Source: Paludibacteraceae bacterium | GTDB lineage: Bacteria; Bacteroidota; Bacteroidia; Bacteroidales; Paludibacteraceae | DNA length: 64,000 bases | Assembly (NCBI GenBank): GCA_024399655.1 | Contig: JAKSNP010000004.1 | Location: 1 to 64,000, forward strand | Reading direction: 5' to 3' | Part shown: piece after piece, positions 1 to 7,931 of the stretch | Layout of the letters: every line of letters begins with the position of its first letter | Position numbering within the stretch: position 1 is the first letter of the stretch | The notes under the pieces: generated by a model | Databases searched by the model: none | What the model saw: the letters and a program-made list of their open reading frames with translations, nothing else | What the model was told of the DNA's origin: nothing | Program-made: the position numbers and the translations under genes

Positions 1-68
1 TAGCTCAGTTGGTTAGTAGCACCTGACTCATAATCAGGGGGTCCTTGGTTCAAGCCCAAGTGGGACCA
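1..68 (+). tRNA. tRNA-Met (CAT anticodon), 5' end outside window
   Basis: The D-arm, anticodon stem (22-26 with 34-38), anticodon CAT at 29-31, T-arm (44-60) and 3' acceptor strand TGGGACC (61-67) with discriminator A68 are all visible. The window opens at tRNA position 8, so the 7-nt 5' acceptor strand is missing. CAT may mean elongator Met or the lysidine-modified Ile2 tRNA. Elongator Met is my preference, but the sequence seen does not separate them. CCA is not encoded. The 3' half is part of the element's attachment site. Confidence 0.9.
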
Positions 69-72
69 CACA
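25..72 (+). repeat. Left attachment-site repeat (tRNA 3' half)
   Basis: This segment matches 25477-25524 at 46 of 48 positions. The two differences (T46 against A25498, A58 against T25510) face each other in the T-stem, so each version keeps a base pair there. The left copy completes the functional tRNA. Confidence 0.88.
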
Positions 73-78
73 CAAATT

Positions 79-116
79 CAGGCACTTACAGCAATGTAGG
101 TGCCTGATTTGTTTTC
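79..116 (+). terminator. Terminator of the tRNA, supplied by the element
   Basis: An 11-position stem (79-89 with 96-106, one G-T pair) is followed by a T-rich run. It differs from the terminator next to the right tRNA copy (25523-25549), so the element appears to bring its own tRNA 3' end and terminator. Confidence 0.7.
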
Positions 117-119
117 TAT

Positions 120-140
120 GTACTAAAAAATGTACTAAAA
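120..140. repeat. Left copy of 21-bp end repeat (possible integrase arm site)
   Basis: This 21-bp sequence contains two GTACTAAAA units 12 bp apart and is identical to 25355-25375, in the same orientation. It lies about 48 bp inside the left attachment repeat. Subterminal short repeats are typical of arm-type integrase binding sites, but binding is inferred. Confidence 0.6.
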
Positions 141-166
141 TTGCACCAATATTCTCTTACTTTTTA

Positions 167-571
167 TTACGTCGTAAGTGAATTATTGGGTATTGAAATC
201 TGTGGGAGGGCTATACATTGTGATGGGGCAGGAGTAGGACTCATCTCCATATCCTCCTCATCATACCCAGTGTCGTCAGAGTCGGAATCTCCTTCGTCAT
301 CATCATCCTCATTTTCGTCCGGTTTGTGTGCTTCAACAAATTTGTCTATGATTGGTCTGTTGACTTCGACAGATTTGTCTAAATTCTGTCTATTTGCGTC
401 TATAAATTTGTCGAAGGCATCAATATGATCAACTGGACATTTGTCTAATGTGTATATTTGTTCTCCTTCGACAGATAGAAATTGTTCAAATTCCCTTACG
501 AGACCTTGTGAATCATAGCCCTTTTTGTCTATTTCGAATTGTTCGAATAGACATAGTTTTATGTTCTCCAT
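167..571 (-). CDS. Hypothetical acidic protein, 134 aa
   Basis: I do not recognise this protein. Residues about 50-80 hold a short degenerate repeat built on D-K-F/S-(I/V)-(D/E)-x-N/H, which also shows as repeated TTTGTC-like DNA. It is followed by a strongly acidic Asp/Glu/Ser stretch (about 83-110) and a short hydrophobic, Pro-rich tail. There is no signal peptide or membrane segment. The opposite strand is also open (141-428), but its serine-rich product is what an acidic gene gives when read in reverse, so I prefer the minus strand. It is the last gene before the left end of the element and is 392 bp downstream of the Dam-like gene. It may be a minor cargo gene or partly degenerate. Confidence 0.45.
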   Translation of the reverse strand: MENIKLCLFEQFEIDKKGYDSQGLVREFEQFLSVEGEQIYTLDKCPVDHIDAFDKFIDANRQNLDKSVEVNRPIIDKFVEAHKPDENEDDDDEGDSDSDDTGYDEEDMEMSPTPAPSQCIALPQISIPNNSLTT

Positions 572-963
572 AATATGTATATCTCTTATTGTATATGTGT
601 TTCTAATGGGGGGGGTAACTTTTTGTAGAACTATCGTCTTTTAGAGGAGTATGAAAATTAACGATTGTATAATCAGCTGATTATCAATACTATTTTATTT
701 TGACCATTTGTCCTCCTATTTCTGCAATGTCAATTTCGACATCCACTGTGGATGATATTCCTCACGAAAACAGAAGGACATAGATGATGTTCTCCGTCCT
801 TCTGTTCGGTGATAAAATATGGTAAAGATTTGTCTAATATATTTATGTCGTTTGTCGAGATGTAGCGTTGATGACAAAAATTTAATTAAATTGAGACAAT
901 ATGAGAATGCTTGCTTCTAATGAGGCAAGCATTCTTACTAGGGCAAACCCACGCACTCATAAC
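572..963. other. 392-bp gap with two hairpins, no gene seen
   Basis: No convincing reading frame on either strand. It holds an inverted repeat around 763-806 (ACAGAAGGAC facing GTCCTTCTGT) and the perfect hairpin listed at 904-935. A run of seven G residues lies near 608. Confidence 0.5.
904..935 (-). terminator. Perfect 11-bp hairpin downstream of the Dam-like gene
   Basis: AGAATGCTTGC (904-914) pairs perfectly with 925-935 across a 10-nt loop. It lies about 30 bp past the stop of the minus-strand methylase operon, where a terminator is expected. The following minus-strand bases are only moderately T-rich, so it may end or stabilise the mRNA. Confidence 0.5.
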
Positions 964-1893
964 TTATTCAAATAATGAAAGGTTTGTTTTTTTGTTTGCT
1001 TCGTAATTTCTTACTACAATTTCTGTGAGTTTACCTCTTTTCGATGCCACAGAATTTATGTTGCGAGAGGCATATACACGCTGCATATTGTATCTCGGGT
1101 TGGATAAATACAAATCCTCAAAAAAGGTGTCGTTAGGATTGGCTCCTGAGCAATCAGCATTGCTTAACATAAAAGCAAAACCTTTTTCGTTTACGTTATC
1201 ACAGAACTGTTTTAGTCTTATCTGAGCATCATCGTTAAATGCTTCCTTTGCATAGTTATTAAAATTAGAGGTTGCATTTAGTGGACGATAGGGAGGGTCG
1301 AAGTAGAAAAGCGTTTTCCCCTGAGCATTTGTGATCGTCTGCTGATAATCTCCTGTGCAAATGGTTACTTTTTTTAGGAGTTCACTATCAGCATAAATGG
1401 TTGTAGGGTCACAGATCATTGGCTTATCTTGTTTTCCAAATGAAACATTAAACAAGCCTTTCTTGTTAACACGATACAAGCCATTGAAGCACGTACGATT
1501 CAGAAAGAAGAATAATGCAGTATTGCGGACTGGAGCAAGTTGCTTTGTGTTGTATTCTTCCCTTTTCTGTAAATAATATGTTAGGCGTTCCTCTGTAGTG
1601 GGGAGTGCATAATATTCTGCCTGTATAACTTTGAGTTCCTTAATAAGTTGATCGGGCTTATCACGAACAACTTGATAACACATTGTTAAATCAGGATTGA
1701 TGTCATTAATAACCGCCTTGGTAATGTTAGAATGTGTTTGTAGCATGTAAAATAGCATTGCTCCTCCACCTACAAACGGTTCAATGTAAGTAACATTCTC
1801 CCACTTATCAAAGTCAGTTGGAAGTAGGGCTTCCAATTGTTCAATGAGTTGTGTTTTACCACCAACCCACTTGATGAATGGTTTTGCTTTCAT
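964..1893 (-). CDS. Dam-like N6-adenine DNA methyltransferase (D12 class)
   Basis: This enzyme transfers a methyl group from S-adenosylmethionine to the N6 of adenine in DNA. The 309-residue length is normal for the D12/Dam family. The N-terminal KWVGGKTQL segment (about 9-17), the SAM-binding EPFVGGGAM (about 38-46) and the catalytic DPPY (about 198-201) occur in the alpha-class order. The best-known relatives (Dam, DpnM) methylate GATC, but the target here is not readable. It is the last gene of a minus-strand operon with a C5 methyltransferase and its partner, 55 bp downstream of the partner gene. No cognate endonuclease is adjacent, so it looks like an orphan methylase that may protect the element from host restriction. 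Confidence 0.9.
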   Translation of the reverse strand: MKAKPFIKWVGGKTQLIEQLEALLPTDFDKWENVTYIEPFVGGGAMLFYMLQTHSNITKAVINDINPDLTMCYQVVRDKPDQLIKELKVIQAEYYALPTTEERLTYYLQKREEYNTKQLAPVRNTALFFFLNRTCFNGLYRVNKKGLFNVSFGKQDKPMICDPTTIYADSELLKKVTICTGDYQQTITNAQGKTLFYFDPPYRPLNATSNFNNYAKEAFNDDAQIRLKQFCDNVNEKGFAFMLSNADCSGANPNDTFFEDLYLSNPRYNMQRVYASRNINSVASKRGKLTEIVVRNYEANKKTNLSLFE

Positions 1894-1948
1894 ATATTAT
1901 TATGCTTTGTTTGTGTAATTAGTTAAATATTTAATAATGGTTTCTCCT

Positions 1949-2533
1949 TCATATCCCTTTTCCCACACAAACTATCTTCACCTTGTTTGGGGGCTCAGTA
2001 CCATTGTTGCGACGTACCACCTTGGTTTTTCCTGTGTGCATAAGCGTAGGACAGAGACCATCTGTTGAATAGATACGACCCCATTGTGGGTTTTCATTCT
2101 TCTCCGTCACACTGTCGTTCCCCATTTGGATGAGTTGGTCCAGTCCAATACCGGCAACCAAGTCTTTCATCAAGGGGAGTCCAGTCCGTCCAATTCGGGA
2201 CGGGTTAGTATCCTCAATGGTTTCTTCCTCTTCCAAAGCAGGCAATTGTTTTGTTGTCGTTTCCATAGAGTGGACCTCTTCAGGGACACTCGTAACAGCA
2301 CTCATCATATGTTCGATGACCTCCTTCCGATTACCTCCGAGTTCTTCAATCTGTTCCAAACTTTCTTGGATCTTCTCCTTCAAACGTTGAATCTCGACGA
2401 CCGACATCTTTTGTTTCTGTTCTCTAACTCGTTCGATGAGTTTCTGGGCATCCCCCTCTAAAACCGACAACTCTCGGTAAGTCATCTCCTGCAACGCAGC
2501 ATCACTAATAATGTTCTGTTGTTTACTTTCCAT
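1949..2533 (-). CDS. Coiled-coil protein with C5-methyltransferase TRD-like motif
   Basis: A 194-residue protein starting at the ATG at 2533, which overlaps the end of the upstream C5 methyltransferase gene by 11 bp. Residues about 10-75 are Glu/Lys/Gln-rich and likely form a coiled coil. Near the C terminus (about 153-164) is RIYSTDGLCPTL, followed by KIVCVGKG. These closely resemble the target recognition domain of M.HhaI-type enzymes, which has GERIYSTRGIAITL and GIVGKGG. The upstream catalytic protein lacks this domain, so my inference is that this protein supplies target recognition in trans. The order of the two TRD-like pieces is reversed relative to M.HhaI. Alternatively it is an unrelated DNA-binding protein that picked up a TRD fragment. 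Confidence 0.75.
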   Translation of the reverse strand: MESKQQNIISDAALQEMTYRELSVLEGDAQKLIERVREQKQKMSVVEIQRLKEKIQESLEQIEELGGNRKEVIEHMMSAVTSVPEEVHSMETTTKQLPALEEEETIEDTNPSRIGRTGLPLMKDLVAGIGLDQLIQMGNDSVTEKNENPQWGRIYSTDGLCPTLMHTGKTKVVRRNNGTEPPNKVKIVCVGKGI

Positions 2534-3353
2534 AGCGTGTAATATCAAACTGTTTGTAAATTTCCATCAACACATCCACCACAATTGAGTTTCCGCATTG
2601 GTGGATAATCTCATCCCCACTTACCTCAGGAGAAATCTTGAAGTCCTCTGGGAATCCCATTATTCGAAGGCATTCCCTCGGGGTAAGATAACTGACGGTG
2701 TCATTCACCTTATATTCTTCGGGTACTTCGTCATCCAAATAATCTTCCAAACAATGAGTCAATTGAATTGGACGGGGAAACTCGAAGTCTGGACGTGGCT
2801 CCCTAAATCCTACCACAAAGAGGCGAGGTCTGTCGGTTGGCACTCCATAGTCTTTTGCATTGAGAATCGCATAATGAATGTCGTATCCAGTGGAAAGGAG
2901 AGCTGGATAGATTGTCGATTCCCACGCAGATGGTTCTCCGTCCTTTCTCATTATCATTCCTTTGACGTTCTCCATAATGAAGACATCGGGCTGACCATCG
3001 TTTATCATCTTTACCATCGGAAGGAATAATCCTCCACGGCCGGTCCCATCCTCTTCGGTAAGTGTTCGGTTCCCGGCCATACTGAAGGTTTGGCAGCAAA
3101 TTCCGGCGACTAAAAGGGATATTTGACCCTTGAACGGAGCAGCATCCACATCGTACATATTCTTTACCCAGTGTTCAGGTTTATAGTTCAACTTATACTC
3201 TTTTTCGCAATTCTTGTCGTAATCGCAAGCAAGCAAGATACGAGATTTTAGGCCAAGGCGACGAAGAGCCATTTCCGGAGCACCGATACCGGAACAGGTG
3301 GTTAGAATGTTTATGGTGCGGTTGGGTCGAGAAAATATCTTATTTGTTGTCAT
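2523..3353 (-). CDS. C5-cytosine DNA methyltransferase lacking a TRD
   Basis: This Dcm-family protein transfers a methyl group from S-adenosylmethionine to C5 of cytosine. I start it at the ATG at 3353, giving 276 aa; the open frame extends upstream to 3416 without family similarity. Visible motifs: I (TTCSGIGAPEMAL), IV with the catalytic Cys (AGICCQTFS, where the usual PC is CC), VI (MENVKG), VIII (AKDYGVPTDRPRLFVVG), IX (LTPRECLRIMGFP) and X (GNSIVVDVL). Between VIII and IX only about 30 residues remain, where M.HhaI carries a target recognition domain of roughly 80. The next gene, overlapping by 11 bp, carries a TRD-like motif. Split C5 enzymes are known (M.AquI, M.EcoHK31I), but this division is different. 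Confidence 0.88.
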   Translation of the reverse strand: MTTNKIFSRPNRTINILTTCSGIGAPEMALRRLGLKSRILLACDYDKNCEKEYKLNYKPEHWVKNMYDVDAAPFKGQISLLVAGICCQTFSMAGNRTLTEEDGTGRGGLFLPMVKMINDGQPDVFIMENVKGMIMRKDGEPSAWESTIYPALLSTGYDIHYAILNAKDYGVPTDRPRLFVVGFREPRPDFEFPRPIQLTHCLEDYLDDEVPEEYKVNDTVSYLTPRECLRIMGFPEDFKISPEVSGDEIIHQCGNSIVVDVLMEIYKQFDITRYGK

Positions 3354-3402
3354 AATTTTTTTAGTCAATAATAATGAATCGTGTGTGCATGTGTGTGGAT
3401 TC

Positions 3403-4104
3403 CTACGCAGCAGCAAGTTCTTTTGAGTTCTCCTCGGTTTTATACTTCCAGATAAATCCTTTGACGGATGGATACTTAGAATCTCCTTGACAACACTTAA
3501 TTATACTACTTCGTAAACTCTCCTTTCCTAGATGTGTGGCAGCAGCACCAGCAGAATCCCATTCTTTAACGATAGTCCCATCCATATTGAGTTGAACAAT
3601 CTGTCTCCTATGACGACCACGAATAGGTTTGTGTTCTTCTATTCCGACCACGACAGGAGTTTGATTCTCCCTATTTGTTCTTCTGGTATGTTTCCGTTTC
3701 TCGATGTGGGTGGTTGTTTCCTCTTGATTTTCCTCCATAGAAGCAAGGTGATTTACCAGTCGGATCCAACCGATAGTATCAATCGTTAATTCAATCGCAA
3801 GCATTTTGGGGGTCATACCGAGATGTCGAGCAGTAAGTTTGAGATACCAGTCCGGGATACTCTTCATCATCTGAGTACTCTCGGGATATACCCTTTTCAG
3901 TTGTGTTTTGAGATAAGTGAATACTTCCACCATATCGAACTGATTTTCACGGATGGCATAGGCAACCACCATCTTGGCACCTTTCTCCCGATTAACACTT
4001 CCAACATTTTTACAGAACTTTTTCACAGAGTTCAAGAACTGTTCTTCATTAAAGTGGTTCATATACCATTCTGTGTTGTGGTTTATGAAGTTTGCAACCT
4101 TCAT
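3403..4104 (-). CDS. NUMOD1-type DNA-binding domain protein, 233 aa
   Basis: The C-terminal part (about 165-220) reads IVQLNMDGTIVKEW, then SAGAAATHLG, then a GFIWKYK end. This is the pattern of NUMOD1/IENR1 modular DNA-binding domains known from homing endonucleases and phage proteins. The N-terminal 150 residues are mostly helical with no nuclease motif I can recognise, followed by a basic Arg/Lys-rich linker (about 130-165). It is the first gene of the minus-strand methylation operon, 49 bp upstream of the C5 methyltransferase start. It may be a regulator or an accessory DNA-binding factor for the modification enzymes. Confidence 0.65.
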   Translation of the reverse strand: MKVANFINHNTEWYMNHFNEEQFLNSVKKFCKNVGSVNREKGAKMVVAYAIRENQFDMVEVFTYLKTQLKRVYPESTQMMKSIPDWYLKLTARHLGMTPKMLAIELTIDTIGWIRLVNHLASMEENQEETTTHIEKRKHTRRTNRENQTPVVVGIEEHKPIRGRHRRQIVQLNMDGTIVKEWDSAGAAATHLGKESLRSSIIKCCQGDSKYPSVKGFIWKYKTEENSKELAAA

Positions 4105-4167
4105 GCAACCGGGTTAGTAATGAACCTAATGCATTAGGACGTTTATGTCTTTCTTGAAAAGACGCTG

Positions 4168-4175
4168 CAAAATTA
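4168..4175 (-). promoter_or_regulatory. Possible promoter of the methylation operon
   Basis: Read on the minus strand, TAATTTTG matches the Bacteroidota -7 element and lies 64 bp upstream of the NUMOD1-type gene. Upstream is a small CTGC/GCAG inverted repeat rather than a clear TTTG -33 element. Confidence 0.4.
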
Positions 4176-4272
4176 CTGCTTTTTTTGCAGAACATTATCC
4201 TAAGCCAATCTATGGCAAAGATTGGTCGGGAATTTACGAATAAAAAAACATTGAATGGGGTGAAATAGGCAC

Positions 4273-4305
4273 AAAAAAAGACAGACACCATAATTGGCAT
4301 CTGTC
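4273..4305 (-). terminator. Rho-independent terminator
   Basis: An imperfect inverted repeat (4280-4305) is followed on the minus strand by seven T residues (4279-4273). It lies 30 bp past the stop of the minus-strand gene ending at 4337. Confidence 0.75.
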
Positions 4306-4336
4306 CACACATACGTGTATAATTATATAAGGAGTG

Positions 4337-5464
4337 TTATTTCAAATGGAATATCTGCCTTATCTGCTCACGAAGTTCTTGGGTTGATTTTTCGACCTTG
4401 AAAGGCTTGTTCTTGATTCCCTCGATACGGAAATCTTGTGCTATTCGTTTGATCTTAATGTGCTTATTTATTTCATCTTTGATAGCATTACGATAACCGA
4501 TAATTGTGCCACTCTGAACGGAATTATACTCATAGCGTCCTGTTTGGGCATTATAAAACTTAGAGGATGCAATTCCTCCAAAGTCTTTCATTGACGAGTC
4601 TGCCATCATTGAGTAAATATCAACAAGCGTCTTCATAAAATTGATAGACAGCACATTCTTAACACCGTCAGCGAAAAGTATATACGTAAGGTATGTGCTC
4701 TTCTCTATCGCGGATAATTGCAATGGAGTGTCATTTTCCTTAACATATATGTCGCATCTTTTAAGATGGGTCTTATCAGCTGTTGTATATTCATAGTCCA
4801 GCCTCAACCCATATTCGTTATAATTGATAGCAGCATTCTCTGTATACTTCTTCTTCAAGGTATTCACAATCTCAGCCATATCATACCCCTTGTAGGCCGC
4901 CTCCTCGAATAATTCAGTCAGTTTAGCAAGCATCTCCTCTTTCGTCTGTGGAATCTTGGCACTTATCAAAGACAATGAAGAATCTGATTCTGACATATAT
5001 GGGCACCCGTCACAAATGTCTATGGAATCCTCTGTGGTACTGTTATCAGCATTTATCCATACCTCATCAGGTTCCTCTGTTCCATCTGATCCATTTTCAA
5101 CGGAGAAGTGAGTCCGCTTCGGGGTGACTCCCCAAAGTTTATATAGCAAACCGTATAGGTTGTTGATGGAACTGATATACATTATGTAGGAGTTTTCGGT
5201 ATCGGTGCTCTTACGGGCAATAATAAAATCTTCCAGATGTAAAACATCGGGCTGACCAACCATAATACCATAATCCTTAGCCTGGCGAACCATTATACTA
5301 TAATCCTCCCTGTCGTATTTGTGCATCAGTTGGTTCAGTTCGGAGATTATTCGAACTGTTCTATGCTTCAACCCAGAACTATTCTCAAAAAGCAATATCT
5401 CACCTGGGGCTATATTATAAAATATCCGTACAAGATTGGCAGGTAAATCGGTTTTTACTGGCAT
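4337..5464 (-). CDS. Hypothetical protein, 375 aa
   Basis: I cannot name this protein. It appears cytoplasmic, with no signal peptide or membrane segment. The C-terminal third (about 245-375) has the sequence LSAIEKSTYLTYIL, then LVDIYSMM, a helix around IGYRNAIKDEINKHI, and a short beta-like end followed by QELREQIRQIF. The element's 154-aa protein at 8765 shows the same order (LTKLQRCVYCLLL, ALYDFF, ALRELISKANRKI, YIDV), so the two may share a winged-helix-like domain; this rests on pattern resemblance only. It is monocistronic, with its own consensus promoter at 5496-5527 and terminator at 4273-4305. A regulatory role is possible but unproven. Confidence 0.7.
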   Translation of the reverse strand: MPVKTDLPANLVRIFYNIAPGEILLFENSSGLKHRTVRIISELNQLMHKYDREDYSIMVRQAKDYGIMVGQPDVLHLEDFIIARKSTDTENSYIMYISSINNLYGLLYKLWGVTPKRTHFSVENGSDGTEEPDEVWINADNSTTEDSIDICDGCPYMSESDSSLSLISAKIPQTKEEMLAKLTELFEEAAYKGYDMAEIVNTLKKKYTENAAINYNEYGLRLDYEYTTADKTHLKRCDIYVKENDTPLQLSAIEKSTYLTYILFADGVKNVLSINFMKTLVDIYSMMADSSMKDFGGIASSKFYNAQTGRYEYNSVQSGTIIGYRNAIKDEINKHIKIKRIAQDFRIEGIKNKPFKVEKSTQELREQIRQIFHLK

Positions 5465-5495
5465 AATATAATCGTTTATTTTTTTTTTCGAGGTA

Positions 5496-5527
5496 CAAAA
5501 TTACTCTTTTTTTTTCAAAAAAGCAAA
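5496..5527 (-). promoter_or_regulatory. Consensus Bacteroidota promoter (minus strand)
   Basis: On the minus strand TTTG (5527-5524) and TAATTTTG (5503-5496) are separated by 20 nt. The expected start site is about 25-30 nt upstream of the ATG at 5464. Confidence 0.8.
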
Positions 5528-5544
5528 TAAAAAACACATTTTTA

Positions 5545-5835
5545 GACCTTTTGGTCTAATTTTATAGTATTTGCTTGCTGTTTCCCATCTCCAGATTAGC
5601 GTTATGGCTTCTAAATTGTGTCCCAGACCAGTTAGAATCACTCTCTCGATAATGTCCGGATTTCCTCCTCCCTCAATGGTCTATGTAGATATTTGTGAGT
5701 GGAAACGACTTATCTTTGTTATGTTTAAGACGAATAGATTTGATGTCCTTCACTGTGGTCAAATTAACGTTTAAGGTAACAACACAGAAGTAAAATCCAA
5801 ACGGGAGTGAAGGTTTTAGTAGGATTCTGCTTCTG
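5545..5835 (-). pseudogene. Possible frameshifted gene remnant
   Basis: This 385-bp gap between divergent genes has no intact reading frame. On the minus strand one frame reads an unbroken protein-like stretch (including VTLNVNLTTVKDIKSIRLK and FPLTNIYID) to about 5680. A +1 shift then continues it as IEGGGNPDIIERVILTG and LIWRWETASKYYK. The join suggests a decayed gene, but I do not recognise the family, and the stretch could be chance. The gap also holds a small TTAGACC/GGTCTAA inverted repeat at 5542-5559. Confidence 0.3.
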
Positions 5836-5850
5836 TTTTTTTAATTTAAG

Positions 5851-7269
5851 ATGAGATATCAAATCACGACCGAATCTTATGAATCAAAACCACCAAAAGG
5901 TTCTCCGCTATGGAGAAAAATGAGATGGGAAGCAGTAGAGACCGATATAGATAAGTTCTACGACTACATCCGTAAAAATCACTTTGTGAGACCCAACCTT
6001 AAATCTACATCTAACTATGGAGATAGAGAGTTTATTTCCTCCAACGTTATTTTCTTGGACTACGATAAGGGGGAGATTACAATGGATGAATTCATCTCCA
6101 AAACGACAATAACTCCATCTTTCTATTATAAGTCACACTCATCTAACCCCGAAGGCAATAGGTTTAGGGTTGGGTATGTGGTGGATACTCCCATTTGTTC
6201 TCCTGATGAGTTTAAGATATACTCACGAGAGCTAGCAGCACACAATGGAGTCATCTCTATGGAAGACTGGGACGAAGGTTCGTTCTCTGCCACAAGAATG
6301 TTTTGTGGTGCAGAGTATGGGTTTCATTCAACAGGTGAAGTGATGTCCCTAAAAGGACTTCGAGAGAGAATACCTCCTGAAATGTTCTCCACATCAAACA
6401 AATTCGCATACGAAGCAACAAAACATGAAACACAAAGAGAACCCTCTAAGAGACGAGGACTGACCACAGAGGAACAGATAATACGGGATGAGTTCTTCAA
6501 GAACGGAGTCGATTGGTTTATATCTCAACATATACAACCGGTCATAGAACACTCAACTCCCATCAGTGAAACAGATTTGTTCCTCTTCTACAATCCCGAT
6601 AAGTATTTCGAGGTAATTAAGAAACGTTCTTTCAACGGAAAGGTAATGAGCAATTATCATTATGATGATGTCTCTTGCACCTACAAAAGGAACTGTTTCG
6701 TCGATGGAGAGCATAGAAGAAATAAGATTGCAGTATCTCTATCTTTTATACATCAGATTGCTCCGGAATTATCCTTGACAGATTTACTCACACAAGAACT
6801 TCTATATATCAGAAACAACATTGATAACAATAAGAATCCCATAGATAAAACGTGGATTTGGGATACTTGTATCAAAGAGTACATCAAACCAAGGAACTTT
6901 CCTTGTATGAGACACAAGAAAATGAGTATAAAGAAAGGATTACTGGGAAACCAACACTATAAATCCTTCATTAAGAATTTCAGAAAAGACTATTGTCTTT
7001 CTATATATGATAACTCTCTATCAGTCTCTGATAATGTTAAGATTATAAACGAGTATCTCTATGAAGACACAGAAACTAATAGTTTGTTTGTCAACGAACG
7101 AACTCTAAAAAACTATCTTAAAGAAGAACGTGTTATTTATACTAACAAACCAATAGATGAGGTTAAGAGACTCTATCAAGAAGGATTACTTACCTTGGAT
7201 ATTCTGAAAGAGTATAAAGGAAAGATTGATAAGAACTCTATGACTAAATATAAAAGACTAATATCATAG
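5851..7269 (+). CDS. Primase-like (AEP/PrimPol-type) replication protein
   Basis: A 472-residue protein. Residues about 60-170 have the pattern of archaeo-eukaryotic-type primases of mobile elements: a hydrophobic-D-x-D motif (VIFLDYDKG), a YYKSHSS segment, NRFRVGYVVDTPI and a later SATRMFCG. In related enzymes these form the metal-binding and nucleotide-binding site. The C-terminal 300 residues are mostly basic and helical and not recognised; no helicase Walker motifs are seen. It probably serves replication of the excised element. The last 66 codons lie inside a 333-bp tandem duplication, and a truncated copy follows at 7399. Codon use is AT-rich like the integrase gene. The assignment is from motif pattern alone. 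Confidence 0.6.
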   Translation: MRYQITTESYESKPPKGSPLWRKMRWEAVETDIDKFYDYIRKNHFVRPNLKSTSNYGDREFISSNVIFLDYDKGEITMDEFISKTTITPSFYYKSHSSNPEGNRFRVGYVVDTPICSPDEFKIYSRELAAHNGVISMEDWDEGSFSATRMFCGAEYGFHSTGEVMSLKGLRERIPPEMFSTSNKFAYEATKHETQREPSKRRGLTTEEQIIRDEFFKNGVDWFISQHIQPVIEHSTPISETDLFLFYNPDKYFEVIKKRSFNGKVMSNYHYDDVSCTYKRNCFVDGEHRRNKIAVSLSFIHQIAPELSLTDLLTQELLYIRNNIDNNKNPIDKTWIWDTCIKEYIKPRNFPCMRHKKMSIKKGLLGNQHYKSFIKNFRKDYCLSIYDNSLSVSDNVKIINEYLYEDTETNSLFVNERTLKNYLKEERVIYTNKPIDEVKRLYQEGLLTLDILKEYKGKIDKNSMTKYKRLIS

Positions 7270-7273
7270 ATAG

Positions 7274-7404
7274 AATTCCTATTTCTAACATTATGTATAT
7301 ATACACAAAAGAACACCAACCACAATATCATTAGTGTAAGAAATAGGAATTATACTATTCGTTGAAACAAGAAAACAGGCATAGACCCGGATGAGTCTAT
7401 GCCT
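7274..7404 (+). repeat. Inverted repeat plus hairpin after the primase-like gene
   Basis: AATTCCTATTTCT (7274-7286) is exactly inverted at 7339-7351 across 52 nt, and a perfect 10-bp hairpin follows (7377-7386 with 7395-7404). The same pair recurs 333 bp downstream (7607-7684 and 7710-7737; the second hairpin has one C-A mismatch). It could be a replication origin, a processing site or a terminator without a T-run. None of these is proven. Confidence 0.55.
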
Positions 7405-7602
7405 GAAACTAATAGTTTGTTTGTCAACGAACGAACTCTAAGAAACTATCTTAAAGAAGAACGTGTTATTTATACTAACAAACCAATAGATGAGGTTAAG
7501 AGACTCTATCAAGAAGGATTACTTACCTTGGATATTCTGAAAGAGTATAAAGGAAAGATTGATAAGAACTCTATGACTAAATATAAAAGACTAATATCAT
7601 AG
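7399..7602 (+). pseudogene. Duplicated C-terminal fragment of the primase-like gene
   Basis: A 67-codon open frame created by the tandem duplication. It starts at an ATG inside the hairpin and then repeats the last 65 residues of the upstream gene with one residue changed (Lys to Arg). It has no ribosome-binding or promoter signal of its own that I can see, so I treat it as a by-product. Confidence 0.75.
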
Positions 7603-7737
7603 ATAGAATTCCTATTTCTAACATTATGTATATATACACAAAAGAACACCAACCACAATATCATTAGTGTAAGAAATAGGAATTATACTATTCGTTGAAA
7701 CAAGAAAACAGGCACAGACCCGGATGAGTCTATGCCT

Positions 7738-7931
7738 GAAACTTTATGATAAAAAATATGATGAACAGGATTTCACCTGCGTACTATATTTATGAATTTT
7801 GTTCTCCTGAAATAGTGACCAAGTCCGACAAATCCCGTGATGGATCTGCCGGACTTCTTACGATTGCTTGCCGAATAAAAGCATGCAAAACACACTAATC
7901 TAAGGAAATTTTGAAGAAAACCGACAAAAAA
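7738..7931. other. Gap before the structured RNA, nothing recognised
   Basis: About 190 bp without a convincing reading frame. Apart from a weak TCCGACA...GCCGGACT inverted repeat around 7827-7856, I see no feature. Confidence 0.5.

Larger units (their letters stand above)
7072..7737 (+). repeat. 333-bp tandem duplication (two copies)
   Basis: Copy 1 is 7072-7404 and copy 2 is 7405-7737. I count two single-base differences (near 7109/7442 and 7382/7715). Each copy holds the last 66 codons of the primase-like gene, its stop, and a downstream structured region, so the event looks recent. The length is a multiple of three. Confidence 0.95.

Noticed and set aside
141-428. 95-codon plus-strand frame opposite the acidic 134-aa protein
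   Set aside because: Its Ser-rich product is what results from reading Asp/Glu codons in reverse; the minus-strand frame is longer and more protein-like.
5571-5774. 67-codon plus-strand frame in the divergent gap
   Set aside because: The product is not protein-like; the opposite strand has the better, though broken, coding signal.
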